A stretch of DNA of 64,000 nucleotides from JAGNHN01 sp964590645 (GTDB lineage Bacteria > Bacteroidota > Bacteroidia > Bacteroidales > JAGNHN01), in assembly GCA_964590645.1 (NCBI GenBank), contig CAZPYJ010000021.1, positions 10,932 through 74,931 on the forward strand, read 5' to 3'. The stretch's first letter is position 1. Each line of letters opens with the position of its first letter. The notes beneath the pieces were generated by a model that saw only the letters and a program-made list of their open reading frames with translations, did not search any database and was not told the origin of the DNA. Shown piece after piece: positions 43,854-53,900 of the stretch. The position numbers were made by a program, and so were the translations under genes.

Positions 43854-45127
43854 GAAGAACACTAAAGCATACACAGAAAATGCAGGCTTCAGCTAAATCT
43901 GGAGGATACCGTATCAAGGTATGGTGGCTGAGCCTGCTGTGTATTTTCTTAGCCGGTGGACTTGGTGCCCAGGATAAAAAGTCACAATTGGAGTTGGAAA
44001 AAAAGCGCCTGGAGGAAGAAATCCGCTATACCAATGAGCTATTGGAGAAAACGCGGAAAAGCCGCACCGCTTCAGTCAATGAAGTAGTGCTCATCGAAAA
44101 CAATATAAAAAAACGCGAACAACTCATATCAGCCTATAACCGGCAATTGCGCAACATCAACCGGGATATCAGCGGGGCCGGTGCCGAGATACAGCGACTG
44201 GAGCAGGATCTGGAAAAGTTGAAGGACGAGTACGCCAGGATGATCTACTATGCTCAAAAAACCCGCAATGCCTACACCCGCCTGATGTTTGTTTTTGCAG
44301 CCGAATCCTTCCACCAAGCCTATCGCCGACTAAAGTATTTTCAGCAATACAGCCAATACCGTCGTCAGCAGGTGGCCCTGATCTACCAGACTGAGAAAGA
44401 ACTGATGGACAGGATACGCCGCCTGGAAGGGCAGAAAACAGAAAAGATCACCCTGCTGGAGGACGAGAAGGATGAACAGCATCAATTGCAAAAAGAGAAG
44501 ACCAGCAAGAACAAGACCCTTTCACAGCTCAAACAACAGGAGCAGCAGTTGTTGAAGCAGCTACGGGAGCAGGAGAAAGCCCGGAGCAGGCTGAATGATG
44601 AGATTCAGCGCATCATTGCAGAAGAGATTCGGAAAGCCCGAGAGGCCGGAGGCGACCGAAGCAAAGCCGCCCCTTCCGATGTCTTTGTCCTCACCCCGGA
44701 AGAAATGGAATTATCCGCCGACTTTGCCGGAAACCGGGGAAAACTGCCCTGGCCCGTGGAGCGTGGTGTGATTTCCGGGACCTTCGGAGAACACCCTCAT
44801 CCCGTATTGAGGGGCATCAAAACAAAAAGCAATGGCGTGGATCTGATGACATCAAGCGGGGCAGAAGCACGGGCCGTTTTTTCCGGTACCGTATCCCGCG
44901 TGATGAATGTGCCTCAGTTCAATACCGTAGTGATCATCCGGCACGGGGAATACCTGAGCGTATATTCCAATCTGACGGATGTTGTGGTGTCGATGGGCGA
45001 TAAAGTGTACACCAAGCAACCCATTGGCAGGGTAGTGACTTCTGCGGAGGAAGGAAAAACCGAACTGCATTTTGAAATCTGGAAGGGGAAAACCGTGATG
45101 GATCCCGAGCCCTGGCTGGCCCGCTAA
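43850..45127 (+). CDS. EnvC-like coiled-coil protein with degenerate LytM (M23) domain
   Basis: The 425-residue exported protein has a signal peptide after a basic stretch (about 25-40, LLCIFLAGGLGAQ). A long coiled coil (40-265) precedes a C-terminal M23/LytM domain (about 295-425). The zinc ligands are degenerate: the His of the usual H-x-G-x-D is Ser in KSNGVDL, and the first His of H-x-H is Glu in TELHFEIW. This is the EnvC/NlpD pattern of non-catalytic amidase activators in cell separation. It likely activates a peptidoglycan amidase rather than cutting itself. Confidence 0.88.
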   Translation: MRRTLKHTQKMQASAKSGGYRIKVWWLSLLCIFLAGGLGAQDKKSQLELEKKRLEEEIRYTNELLEKTRKSRTASVNEVVLIENNIKKREQLISAYNRQLRNINRDISGAGAEIQRLEQDLEKLKDEYARMIYYAQKTRNAYTRLMFVFAAESFHQAYRRLKYFQQYSQYRRQQVALIYQTEKELMDRIRRLEGQKTEKITLLEDEKDEQHQLQKEKTSKNKTLSQLKQQEQQLLKQLREQEKARSRLNDEIQRIIAEEIRKAREAGGDRSKAAPSDVFVLTPEEMELSADFAGNRGKLPWPVERGVISGTFGEHPHPVLRGIKTKSNGVDLMTSSGAEARAVFSGTVSRVMNVPQFNTVVIIRHGEYLSVYSNLTDVVVSMGDKVYTKQPIGRVVTSAEEGKTELHFEIWKGKTVMDPEPWLAR

Positions 45128-45174
45128 ATCAAGGGCAGGGGTGAAGTAAGCGGAGAGACTTTCGAACAACTTAT

Positions 45175-45182
45175 TACCTTTG
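45175..45182 (+). promoter_or_regulatory. candidate -7 promoter box TACCTTTG of tatA
   Basis: TAnnTTTG match ending 19 nt before the tatA ATG. No -33 box at the usual distance. Confidence 0.45.
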
Positions 45183-45201
45183 TATCTAAACCCAGCGTCT
45201 T

Positions 45202-45381
45202 ATGAATACAATATTGCTTGGTTGGTTTGGTTCGACGGAGATCATCATTATCGTGTTAATCATCCTTCTGCTCTTCGGCGGAAAAAGGATACCCGAACTG
45301 ATGCGCGGCATCGGGAAAGGGATCAGAGAATTCCGCAATGGGATGAGCGACAAGGATGAAGCCCGAAAAAAAGATGAATAA
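45202..45381 (+). CDS. tatA: twin-arginine translocase subunit TatA
   Basis: The 59-residue TatA forms the size-fitting pore of the Tat protein export pathway. One N-terminal membrane helix (about 9-26, STEIIIIVLIILLLFGG) is followed by the signature hinge FGGKRIPELMRGIGKGIREFRNGM and a short charged tail. The motif F-G-x-x-x-x-P-E-L is diagnostic. Length is normal for a minimal TatA. tatC is not in the window. It sits between the EnvC-like gene and the MltD-like gene with its own -7 box. Confidence 0.93.
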   Translation: MNTILLGWFGSTEIIIIVLIILLLFGGKRIPELMRGIGKGIREFRNGMSDKDEARKKDE

Positions 45382-45414
45382 ATCAATCATATCCATCTCT
45401 TAACACATCGTATT

Positions 45415-46923
45415 TTGATCAGGAACAGCAAATACTTCCTTCTGATATGTCTTTGGATGGTGGCCCTGCCCAGCCTGGCTGCCAAACCCGATAGCCTTGT
45501 GCCACAGGACAGCGCTGCATCAGCTTATCGTTACGACCCGGTCATCGAAGCCCTCGACAGTATGGTGAGTGCGATGTTTTTCGATACCAGCGGGCTCTAT
45601 CCTTATGCTGCCCTGCGAGACTCCGCACTCCCTATAGATGTGCGCAGCATTCCCGATTCGGTATTCGACCGAAAGATGGCCGAACTCAACCTGGAAACAC
45701 CCATTGAGATGGTTTATAATAAAGACGTCCGTCGCTATATTGAACTGTATGGCGGTCGACGTTTTACCCAGATGCAACGAATGCTGGGCCTGGCCTATCT
45801 TTATTTTCCCCTTTTTGAGGCCACCCTCGACAAGTACAATGTTCCTCTGGAGTTGAAATACCTGGCCATCGTGGAGTCGGCCCTCAATCCCACAGCCCGC
45901 TCCCGCGCCGGAGCCAAAGGCCTTTGGCAGTTTATGTACACCACAGGAAAGATGTATGGCCTCAAGACAAATTCGATGGTGGACGACCGCTACGATCCTA
46001 TCCTTTCCACCGATGCCGCCGCCCGTCATCTTTACGATCTGTATGAGATCTTCGACGACTGGTCGCTGGCCCTGGCAGCTTATAATTCAGGTGCCGGAAA
46101 TGTTACCCGTGCGCTGCGCCGTGCAGGTGGGGTGAAAAGCTACTGGGCCATCCAACCATACCTTCCCCGCGAAACACAAAGCTATGTTCCCGCTTTTATG
46201 GCGGTGGTCTATCTGGCCAGTTATGCTGAAGAATATGGCATCGTGCCCGAAAAACCTGCGGTCTTCTTTCAGGAAACAGATACCATTACCATCCACGATG
46301 TGCTGGCTTTCGACCAGATCAGTGAATTGCACAATATTCCGATCGAAACCCTTCGTCTCCTAAACCCTGCCTTTGTGCGCGACATTATTCCGGCCAAAGA
46401 AGGGAAAAAATACACACTTCGACTGCCCAGGGAAATGATGCCCCGCTTCATCAGTCTTGAAGATTCTGTATATCGTCACGTAACCAAAGCAGGGCTGGAA
46501 AGAGAGAAGCTGCTTGCCGAAGTGAAGAAGGCCGAAGAACGGATGACGCACGTAGTACGCTCAGGCGAAAACCTGGGTAGCATTGCACGAAAATACAATG
46601 TGAGGGTGAGCGAACTGATGAATTGGAATGGCCTGCGTTCCACAATGATCTACCCCCGTCAGCGCCTGGTCGTCTTCAGCCGCGGAACAACCGCAGCTGC
46701 CAAGCAAAGCGTCCCTACCCCCGCCCCTGTTGTTGGCAGCCCGGTACAGACCCAGGATATACGTGGACAGCTTACCTATACCGTGCAGGCAGGCGATACG
46801 CTCTGGGATATCGCCCGCCGTTTTGAAGGCGTTACTGCAGAGGATATCCGGAATTTCAACAATATCTCTTCCGCCCACCGCCTGAAACCCGGCCAAGTCC
46901 TCAAGGTGCCAGTAAAATCTTAA
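45415..46923 (+). CDS. MltD-like lytic transglycosylase with LysM domains
   Basis: The 502-residue exported murein lytic transglycosylase has a signal peptide about 1-22 (YFLLICLWMVALPSLAA). The SLT catalytic domain spans about 140-270, with catalytic Glu154 in LAIVESALNP and the motifs GAKGLWQFM and ALAAYNSGAGNV. Two LysM peptidoglycan-binding domains (about 380-425, THVVRSGENLGSIARKY; and 455-500, LTYTVQAGDTLWDIARRF) follow. It cleaves glycan strands to 1,6-anhydro ends. Initiation appears to be at a TTG codon (45415); the start is the least certain part. Confidence 0.92.
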   Translation: MIRNSKYFLLICLWMVALPSLAAKPDSLVPQDSAASAYRYDPVIEALDSMVSAMFFDTSGLYPYAALRDSALPIDVRSIPDSVFDRKMAELNLETPIEMVYNKDVRRYIELYGGRRFTQMQRMLGLAYLYFPLFEATLDKYNVPLELKYLAIVESALNPTARSRAGAKGLWQFMYTTGKMYGLKTNSMVDDRYDPILSTDAAARHLYDLYEIFDDWSLALAAYNSGAGNVTRALRRAGGVKSYWAIQPYLPRETQSYVPAFMAVVYLASYAEEYGIVPEKPAVFFQETDTITIHDVLAFDQISELHNIPIETLRLLNPAFVRDIIPAKEGKKYTLRLPREMMPRFISLEDSVYRHVTKAGLEREKLLAEVKKAEERMTHVVRSGENLGSIARKYNVRVSELMNWNGLRSTMIYPRQRLVVFSRGTTAAAKQSVPTPAPVVGSPVQTQDIRGQLTYTVQAGDTLWDIARRFEGVTAEDIRNFNNISSAHRLKPGQVLKVPVKS

Positions 46924-46936
46924 TATACAGTATATT

Positions 46937-47923
46937 ATGAAGACTCTTGCCCCCCTTTCATTTCTTTTGCTCCTCCTGCTCCTGCTGCAGTCCTGTGAAG
47001 AAGAGCGAAGTGAGATGAGCTCCATCCGTTCCTCCGGAGCCACCGCAGAAGTGATCGTTGTAATGGAAGACGGACTCTGGCAAGGGAGGCCCGGCGAAAT
47101 CCTCCGGACTTCACTGACACAGGAAATGCCCGGGATGCCCTGGGGAGAGGCAAGGTTTCGCCCGGTGCAGATAGGCCCCAAGAATTTCGATAAAAATTAC
47201 CAACGTCATCACAACATCATCATCGCCCAGCTCAACGAGCGACTGGACTCATCCAGTGTGGAAACAATGCTGGACCGCTGGGCCAAACCACAACGGCTTA
47301 TCCACCTTCGGGCAGGCACGGCCGAAGAACTCATCCAAGCCTGGAAAAAACGGGAGGAAAACATCATTGAACTGCTGCGTGAAAGCGGCCGGGCAAGAAT
47401 GCAACGCCTCTTTGCCGAAATGCAGGACGTCAATCTTAAAAAAAGGATGATGGAAACAATGGGCCTCAACCTGACCCTTCCCGGGGGATTCAGTGTGGCC
47501 AGGATGACGCCTGAATTTGCCTGGCTGCGCAAGGAAACCAAAGACTTCAGCCAGGGGATCATCATCTATTTCACCCCTTATGAGGATACCACCTATTTTA
47601 ATACCCAATTGCTGATCAACCGTCGCAACCAGATGTGTATGCTTTATATTCCCGGGGAAAAAGAAGGCTCCTATATGACCACAGCCAACAGCTTTCCCCC
47701 GGAGAGTTTCCGCATTTATTTTAAAGACCGCTTCGCCGTCGAAACCCGCGGCCTATGGGATGTAGTGGGGGATTTTATGGGTGGCCCCTTCCTGAATTAT
47801 GCCATCCTTGATGAAGAAAACAACCGCATCATTTCCCTCGATGGATATGTTTATTATCCCAATAATGACAAACGGGATCTCCTGCTCCAGCTGGAGGCAA
47901 TGTTCTATACCCTGGAATTCTAA
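46937..47923 (+). CDS. DUF4837 lipoprotein
   Basis: The 328-residue lipoprotein has a poly-leucine signal and lipobox LLLQSC (Cys19). The body matches the DUF4837 pattern in Bacteroidota: GATAEVIVVMEDGLWQG near the N terminus, FRPVQIGPKNFDKNYQRHHNIII, and the late GLWDVVGDFMGGPFLNYAILDEENNRII. Function is unknown. It frequently sits beside MltD-like genes, as here (14 nt downstream), so a cell-wall role is plausible. Its stop overlaps the stop of the convergent peptidase by 4 nt. Confidence 0.88.
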   Translation: MKTLAPLSFLLLLLLLLQSCEEERSEMSSIRSSGATAEVIVVMEDGLWQGRPGEILRTSLTQEMPGMPWGEARFRPVQIGPKNFDKNYQRHHNIIIAQLNERLDSSSVETMLDRWAKPQRLIHLRAGTAEELIQAWKKREENIIELLRESGRARMQRLFAEMQDVNLKKRMMETMGLNLTLPGGFSVARMTPEFAWLRKETKDFSQGIIIYFTPYEDTTYFNTQLLINRRNQMCMLYIPGEKEGSYMTTANSFPPESFRIYFKDRFAVETRGLWDVVGDFMGGPFLNYAILDEENNRIISLDGYVYYPNNDKRDLLLQLEAMFYTLEF

Positions 47924-50055
47924 AGCTTCTCTTTGAAATAGCGTTCGATCACACGGTGCAAATGCGCCCGGTCTTTCCCCCTGACATTGTGTTCGTGGCC
48001 GGGATAGACAAAGTAGTCCACCATTTTTCCGGCTTCAATACACGATTGAACAAAGCGCAGGCTGTGTTGCCATACCACCACCGGATCCATCGTCCCGTGA
48101 ATGATCAGCAGCTCTCCGTCCAGCTTATCGGCATACTCCATCAGGTTTGAAGCCTTGTAGCCCTCCGGATTCTCCCGGGGGGTATCCATATAGCGTTCTC
48201 CATACATCACCTCGTAATACTGCCAGTCGATGACGGGTCCACCGGCCACCCCTGCTTTGAAGACGCCCGGGTTTTTCAGCATCATCGAAATGGTCATAAA
48301 TCCTCCGTAACTCCAGCCGTTCACCCCGATGCGGGTGGTATCCACAAAGGGCAGGGATCTCAGATAAGCAATGCCCTGCATCTGATCTTCCACCTCCACT
48401 TTGCCACATTCTCTGAAAATAGCTTGCTCGAAAGCCAGTCCGCGCCCCGCCGAGCCCCGGTTGTCGAGGGTAAAAACAATATACCCCTGCTGTGCCAGAT
48501 AATTCAGAAAAAGGCCTGCACCTCCCAACCAGGAGTTGGTGATCAGCTGTGCGTGAGGGCCGCCATACACATAAACCAATACCGGGTACTGCTGCGCAGG
48601 ATCAAAGTCGGGAGGAAGGATCATACGGGAATACAATTCCGTGCCGTCCTGGGCCTGAAGGGTAAAAATGCGTGTTTCGCCCAGGGCATAGCCTTCCAGG
48701 GGGTCCTTGTTCTCGCGCAAGACTTCCACCAGGCTGCCATTCTGATCGAGCAAAAGGTATTCCCTGGCCACCTCTGTATTGCTGTACACATCAAAGAAAT
48801 AAGCCTTGTCCTCCCGCAACACCACAGAATGCGTTCCAGGGGCATAGGTCAGTTTTCGGGGGCTTCTTTTCTTAAGGTCTATCGCGTAGAGATGCTTCTC
48901 GAGCGGACTTTCAGCCCTTGCCATAAAAAAGCACTGACGGCCTTTGGGATCAAAACCCAGAAAATCGGTGACCACCCAGGAACCGGATGTTAATGGGCGG
49001 ATGAGCTTTCCATTGACATCATAGAGATAGAGGTGCTGATAGCCGTCTCTTTCGCTAAACCACACAAACTGCTGAGGATTGCCGGGAACAAAGTGGAGCG
49101 GATGCTCAGGTTCCACATACTTCGGATCTTTTTCTTCCAGGATGGTATTCACATATTTCCCGGTGGCGGCTTCATAGCGATTCAGTTTCAGGTGATTCTG
49201 GTCGCGGTTCAGCAAGGCTACATAGAGATAGCGGCTTTCGGGCCCCCAGCTGACTGAAGTCAGGTACTGATCCGCGGGTTCACCTGTTTCCAGAAAGAGG
49301 GTTTTTCCCGTTTGGGTATCAAAAATCCCAAGCTGCACTTCTTCGCTCACCTCCCCGGCCATAGGGTAGCGGGTATGGCTCACTTTTGCAATGCGACCGC
49401 TGACATCCACCAGGGGGTACTCGCTCACCATACGCTCGTCTTTGCGGTAGAATGCCAGCCTGGATCCGTCCGGCGACCAGAACGTGCCTTTGTCAATACC
49501 AAATTCCCGGCGATGCACCTCCTGTCCGTTCACAATACCTCCATTCGTATCGTGGCTCACTTCCCATTGCTGATCGGTGCCTGCGATAAAAAGGTTGTTT
49601 TCAATGGTGTAGGCCAGGCGCATCGAGCCTTTGTGCAAGTCGGTATTCTTGGCCTGATCCGGATAATTGATCCCCTTCTTCGCCTGATTGCGGCTCAGGT
49701 CGTAGCTCCAGAGGGTATTTTTGTGATGAAAAAGAAAGACCGACTCGCTGATCCAGTCTAAGGAAGGAAAGCGCTTCAGCTCTTCTCCGCCAGCCGCAAC
49801 AACGGCCTCAGAAAGTGCCGCTGTTTTCAGCAGGGTATCCCTCGATTCGGCATTCACCCTCCCGCGAACCAAAACCCCCTCTTCCACAAAGGCATAGCTG
49901 TCGCTATTGCCCATCCAGGCCAGGTTCGTCATAGAAACGGGAAAGACATCCCGGTTCTGGAAAGCCGCATCCTCGGGGGTCAATTGTTTTTGCTGGGCGA
50001 AGATGGAACTGAGCGCAAGGAGGCTTGCTAAAGCAAGCGTAATCTGGTTTTTCAT
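47920..50055 (-). CDS. S9 family (DPP4-like) prolyl peptidase
   Basis: The 711-residue exported serine peptidase has a signal peptide at 1-20 (LALASLLALSSIFA). An N-terminal beta-propeller (DPPIV_N, about 90-440) is followed by an alpha/beta-hydrolase domain with catalytic Ser near 583 in GWSYGGFM, Asp in GTMDPVVVWQHS and His in GHEHNVRGKD. Such enzymes remove X-Pro or X-Ala dipeptides from peptides in the periplasm or at the surface. The triad is complete. It is convergent with the DUF4837 gene and divergent from the ComF gene. Confidence 0.93.
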   Translation of the reverse strand: MKNQITLALASLLALSSIFAQQKQLTPEDAAFQNRDVFPVSMTNLAWMGNSDSYAFVEEGVLVRGRVNAESRDTLLKTAALSEAVVAAGGEELKRFPSLDWISESVFLFHHKNTLWSYDLSRNQAKKGINYPDQAKNTDLHKGSMRLAYTIENNLFIAGTDQQWEVSHDTNGGIVNGQEVHRREFGIDKGTFWSPDGSRLAFYRKDERMVSEYPLVDVSGRIAKVSHTRYPMAGEVSEEVQLGIFDTQTGKTLFLETGEPADQYLTSVSWGPESRYLYVALLNRDQNHLKLNRYEAATGKYVNTILEEKDPKYVEPEHPLHFVPGNPQQFVWFSERDGYQHLYLYDVNGKLIRPLTSGSWVVTDFLGFDPKGRQCFFMARAESPLEKHLYAIDLKKRSPRKLTYAPGTHSVVLREDKAYFFDVYSNTEVAREYLLLDQNGSLVEVLRENKDPLEGYALGETRIFTLQAQDGTELYSRMILPPDFDPAQQYPVLVYVYGGPHAQLITNSWLGGAGLFLNYLAQQGYIVFTLDNRGSAGRGLAFEQAIFRECGKVEVEDQMQGIAYLRSLPFVDTTRIGVNGWSYGGFMTISMMLKNPGVFKAGVAGGPVIDWQYYEVMYGERYMDTPRENPEGYKASNLMEYADKLDGELLIIHGTMDPVVVWQHSLRFVQSCIEAGKMVDYFVYPGHEHNVRGKDRAHLHRVIERYFKEKL

Positions 50056-50157
50056 TTTATCTGGTTTTGCCGCACGAAAATAGGAAAGGCGGAGAAAAGG
50101 GGAATCATTTTTTCCGTTTTCGGCTTCCAGATCGTCTGTTTAGGTACAATCAGCGAT

Positions 50158-50847
50158 ATGAAGCTCTTAAGCGATCTGCTTTGCCTGTTTTTTCCCCGTC
50201 ACTGCCTCACCTGCGGAAACAGCCTCTTTCCTGAGGAAGAGGTCTTGTGTATGGGGTGCCGTTTCCATCTGCCCCGGACTTTTTTTGAGCACGACCCTGA
50301 GAATGTGGTCGCCCGGGCTTTCTGGGGCCGCATTCCCCTGGCAGCAGCCGGGGCAGCGTATCATTTTCGCAAAGGGAACCGGGTGCAGCAATTGTTGCAC
50401 CGACTGAAATACCGGGGTGAGGCCCATATCGGTCTTTACCTGGGAAAGCTCTTGGGTGAAAGCATTCGAACACATCCTGTTTTCAGCAAAGCTGATAAGA
50501 TCATCCCCATTCCCCTGCATCCAAAGAAACTCCGTAAAAGAGGTTACAATCAGAGTGAACGCATCGCCAGGGGAGTAGCCGAGGTCACAGGAATCCCTGT
50601 AGATCTCTTCTGCCTTTGCCGGGTGCAGGCCAACCGTACCCAGACGAAGAAAGCGCGTTATGCCCGTTGGGAGAATGTTTCAGAAGTATTTGCCGTGGAA
50701 AAGCCTGAAAAAATCAGGGGAAAGCACATCCTGCTGATCGACGATGTGATCACGACCGGGGCCACGATGGAAGCGGCAGCCCAGAGCCTGCGTGATGCCG
50801 GGGCGGAGGCGGTGAGCCTGCTGGCTTTTGCCAGCACTTTCCGCTAA
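50158..50847 (+). CDS. comF: ComF-family phosphoribosyltransferase
   Basis: The 229-residue protein has the ComF layout: an N-terminal zinc-finger-like cluster CLFFPRHCLTCGNSLFPEEEVLCMGC (residues about 8-33), then a type I phosphoribosyltransferase fold. The PRPP motif LIDDVITTGATMEAAAQSL is near residue 190. In naturally competent bacteria ComF supports DNA uptake; elsewhere related proteins have uncertain roles. No other competence gene is nearby. The following DUF2723 gene starts 91 nt beyond its stop. Confidence 0.88.
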   Translation: MKLLSDLLCLFFPRHCLTCGNSLFPEEEVLCMGCRFHLPRTFFEHDPENVVARAFWGRIPLAAAGAAYHFRKGNRVQQLLHRLKYRGEAHIGLYLGKLLGESIRTHPVFSKADKIIPIPLHPKKLRKRGYNQSERIARGVAEVTGIPVDLFCLCRVQANRTQTKKARYARWENVSEVFAVEKPEKIRGKHILLIDDVITTGATMEAAAQSLRDAGAEAVSLLAFASTFR

Positions 50848-50938
50848 GAGTAAAGCGGATACAATTCCTTCCTTTTTCTTATTTTCGCCGTCGAACATAC
50901 TGCCTGATATCCGGGGCAGCCTTTGCAACCAGGTTTCG

Positions 50939-53900
50939 ATGAAAGACTTCAAACTGATCAACAATTTGCTGGGATGGCTGGTATTTGCCATAGCCACCAC
51001 CACTTATTTTCTCACGCTGGAGCCGACCGCAAGCTGGTGGGATTGCGGAGAATATATTACCACCGCTTATAAGCTTCAGGTAGGACATCCTCCCGGAGCT
51101 CCGACCTTCCAGATGGTGGGACGCTTCTTTTCCCTTTTTGCTTTTGGAGATACGAGCCAGGTAGCCCTGATGGTGAATGGGATGTCGGCCCTGAGCTCCA
51201 GTTTTTCCATCCTTTTTCTTTTCTGGTCCATCACCCTGCTGGGGCGGAAGTTCCTCCCGGAAGTGGGGCAGATGAGCCGCGGACAGAAGATTGCCCTCTT
51301 TGGCAGCGCTCTGGTGGGATCCCTGGCCTATACCTTCAGCGATACCTTCTGGTTCAGCGCCGTGGAAGGCGAGGTGTATGCAATGTCCAGCTTCTTCACC
51401 GCCCTGGTCTTCTGGATCATTCTGAAATGGGATACGGAAGCAGACCAGCCTGGCAGCAACCGCTGGCTTATTCTGCTGGCTTATGTGATCGGATTGAGTA
51501 TAGGGGTGCATTTGCTCAACCTGCTGGCCATACCGGCCATCGCCCTGGTTTACTACTACCGCAAGCATAAACCCACCAGCAAAGGAACCATCCTCACCCT
51601 GGGCATCAGTATGGTGCTGCTGGCCCTTATCCTATATGGGATTATTCCCTGGATCGTGGATCTTTCGGCCCGCTTCGAGCTGATCTTCGTCAATGGCTTT
51701 GGCCTGCCTTTCAACTCGGGCACCCTGATCTATTTCGCCCTGCTGATTGCCGGAATTCTCTATGGCCTCCGCTATGCTCACAGAAAAGGGAGAGCCCTGC
51801 TGCATACCGGTATCCTGGCTTTTATGTTCCTGCTCATCGGTTATTCTTCCTTTATGATGCTGATTATCCGCTCCAATGCAGATACCCCCATCGATCAGAA
51901 CAATCCGGAAGATGCCATTGGACTGCTCTTTTACCTGAACCGTGAGCAATATGGAAGCAATCCTCTCTTCTACGGGCATTACTACAATGCCCCCCTGGAT
52001 CCGCAAAATCCTTATAAAGACGGTTCTCCGGTTTACCGCAGAGATAAAGAACAGGGCAGGTATGTGGTGGTGGATGACCGCAAATCCAGTATCCCCAATT
52101 ATGATTCCCGTTTTGAATCCATTTTCCCCCGAATGTGGAGCTCTCAGAAAAGCATTCACATCCGCGAATACGAAAGATGGGGAGGAGAAGGGGGCAAGCC
52201 GGTCAGGGTTACCAACCGGAACGGAGAAACGGAAGTGCTTTTAGCCCCTACAATGGGCCAGAACCTCCGCTATTTCTTCCGCTACCAGATCGGGCATATG
52301 TACTGGCGCTACTTTATGTGGAATTTTGCCGGCCGTCAGAACGATGTGCAGGGGCACGGCAGCCCCCACGAAGGAAACTGGATCAGCGGGATCAAATTCC
52401 TCGATCAGGCTCGCCTGGGGAACCTGGACGCTTTTCCTGAAAACTGGAAAGACAACCCGGCCCACAACAAATTCTACCTGCTTCCCTTCCTGTTGGGGCT
52501 GGCCGGTATGGCTTTCCATTTCAAGCGAACAAAGCAGGGAGGACTGGTGGTGCTGATGCTCTTCCTGATGACAGGACTGGCGATTATCGTCTATTTGAAC
52601 CAATATCCTTATCAACCAAGGGAAAGGGATTATGCTTATGCAGGAAGCTTTTATGCTTTTAGTATCTGGATAGGACTGGGAGTGATGGCCCTCTACGACA
52701 GCCTTAGAAAAATGATTAATCCCACGGTGGCCGCCACCGCCGCCACCGCCTTATCCCTCTTGCTGGTTCCAGCCCTGATGGCCAAAGATGGCTGGGACGA
52801 CCACGACCGCTCCGGAAAATACTCCGCCCGGGATTTCGCCAAAGCCTACCTCAGCGCCTGTGAGCCCAATGCCATCCTGATCACCAATGGCGACAACGAT
52901 ACCTTCCCGCTCTGGTATGCTCAGGAGGTGGAAGGCTTCCGCACAGATGTAAGGGTAGTCAACTTTATGCTCGCCTCCGGCAGTTGGTATATCCATCAGC
53001 TGAAGAACAAGGTGTACGAATCCGACCCCATTCCGATGAGCCTCACCAAGGCCCAATATGAAAGAGGAAGCAACGACTTTGTTCCTTTCGTCAAAAGGGA
53101 AAATGTGAGCAGACAGGAGGTGAAGGAGATCATCCGCTTTATTGCCAACGAACAGGAGTTTACCAAGGTCGGTTTGCAAAGCGGAAAGAAAATCAATTAC
53201 ATCCCAACCCAGCAGTTGCGCCTTAGCGTGGATTCAGCAGCCTGTGTGGACAATGGCTTTGTGCCGCGCAAATTTGCCGACCGCATTGTTTCTCATATCG
53301 ACTGGGACATCAGAAAACGCAACCTCTTCAAGAACGACCTGATGCTGCTCGATTTCCTCTCTACCTTCAACTGGGACAGGCCACTGTACCTGGCCAGTCC
53401 GCAGGCTATGCGCGACATCTTTGATGTAGACCAGTATATGCACCAGGAAGGTATAGTGTACCGCTTTATGCCGATCCGGACAGAAAACTATATGCGCGGC
53501 CTGGGTGGCATCGTGGATACAGAGCGTTGCTACGACCTGTTGATGGGCCAGGAGCGCTGGGGTAACCTCAATCATCCGGATGTGGCTGTGGACCGCGAGA
53601 GCTATCGCAATGTGGCCATTCCCCGCAATAATTTTATGCGCCTGGCACAATCGCTGCTGGGGGAAAACAAAAAAGAGGAGGCTATTGCGGTCATCGACAG
53701 GGTATTGGAGCTGTTCCCCAACGAGAAGATCCTGTTCGATATTTACACCTACGCTTTTGCGGAGCTTTACATTCAGGCCGGGGCGAAAGAGAAGGCAGAG
53801 CAACTTGCCCTGACCCTGGCGGAAAACCTGCGGCAGGAACTGGCTTATTTTGACTCACTGCGCCCGGATCAGGCTTCAATCTTTGAAACCGACCGGCGTC

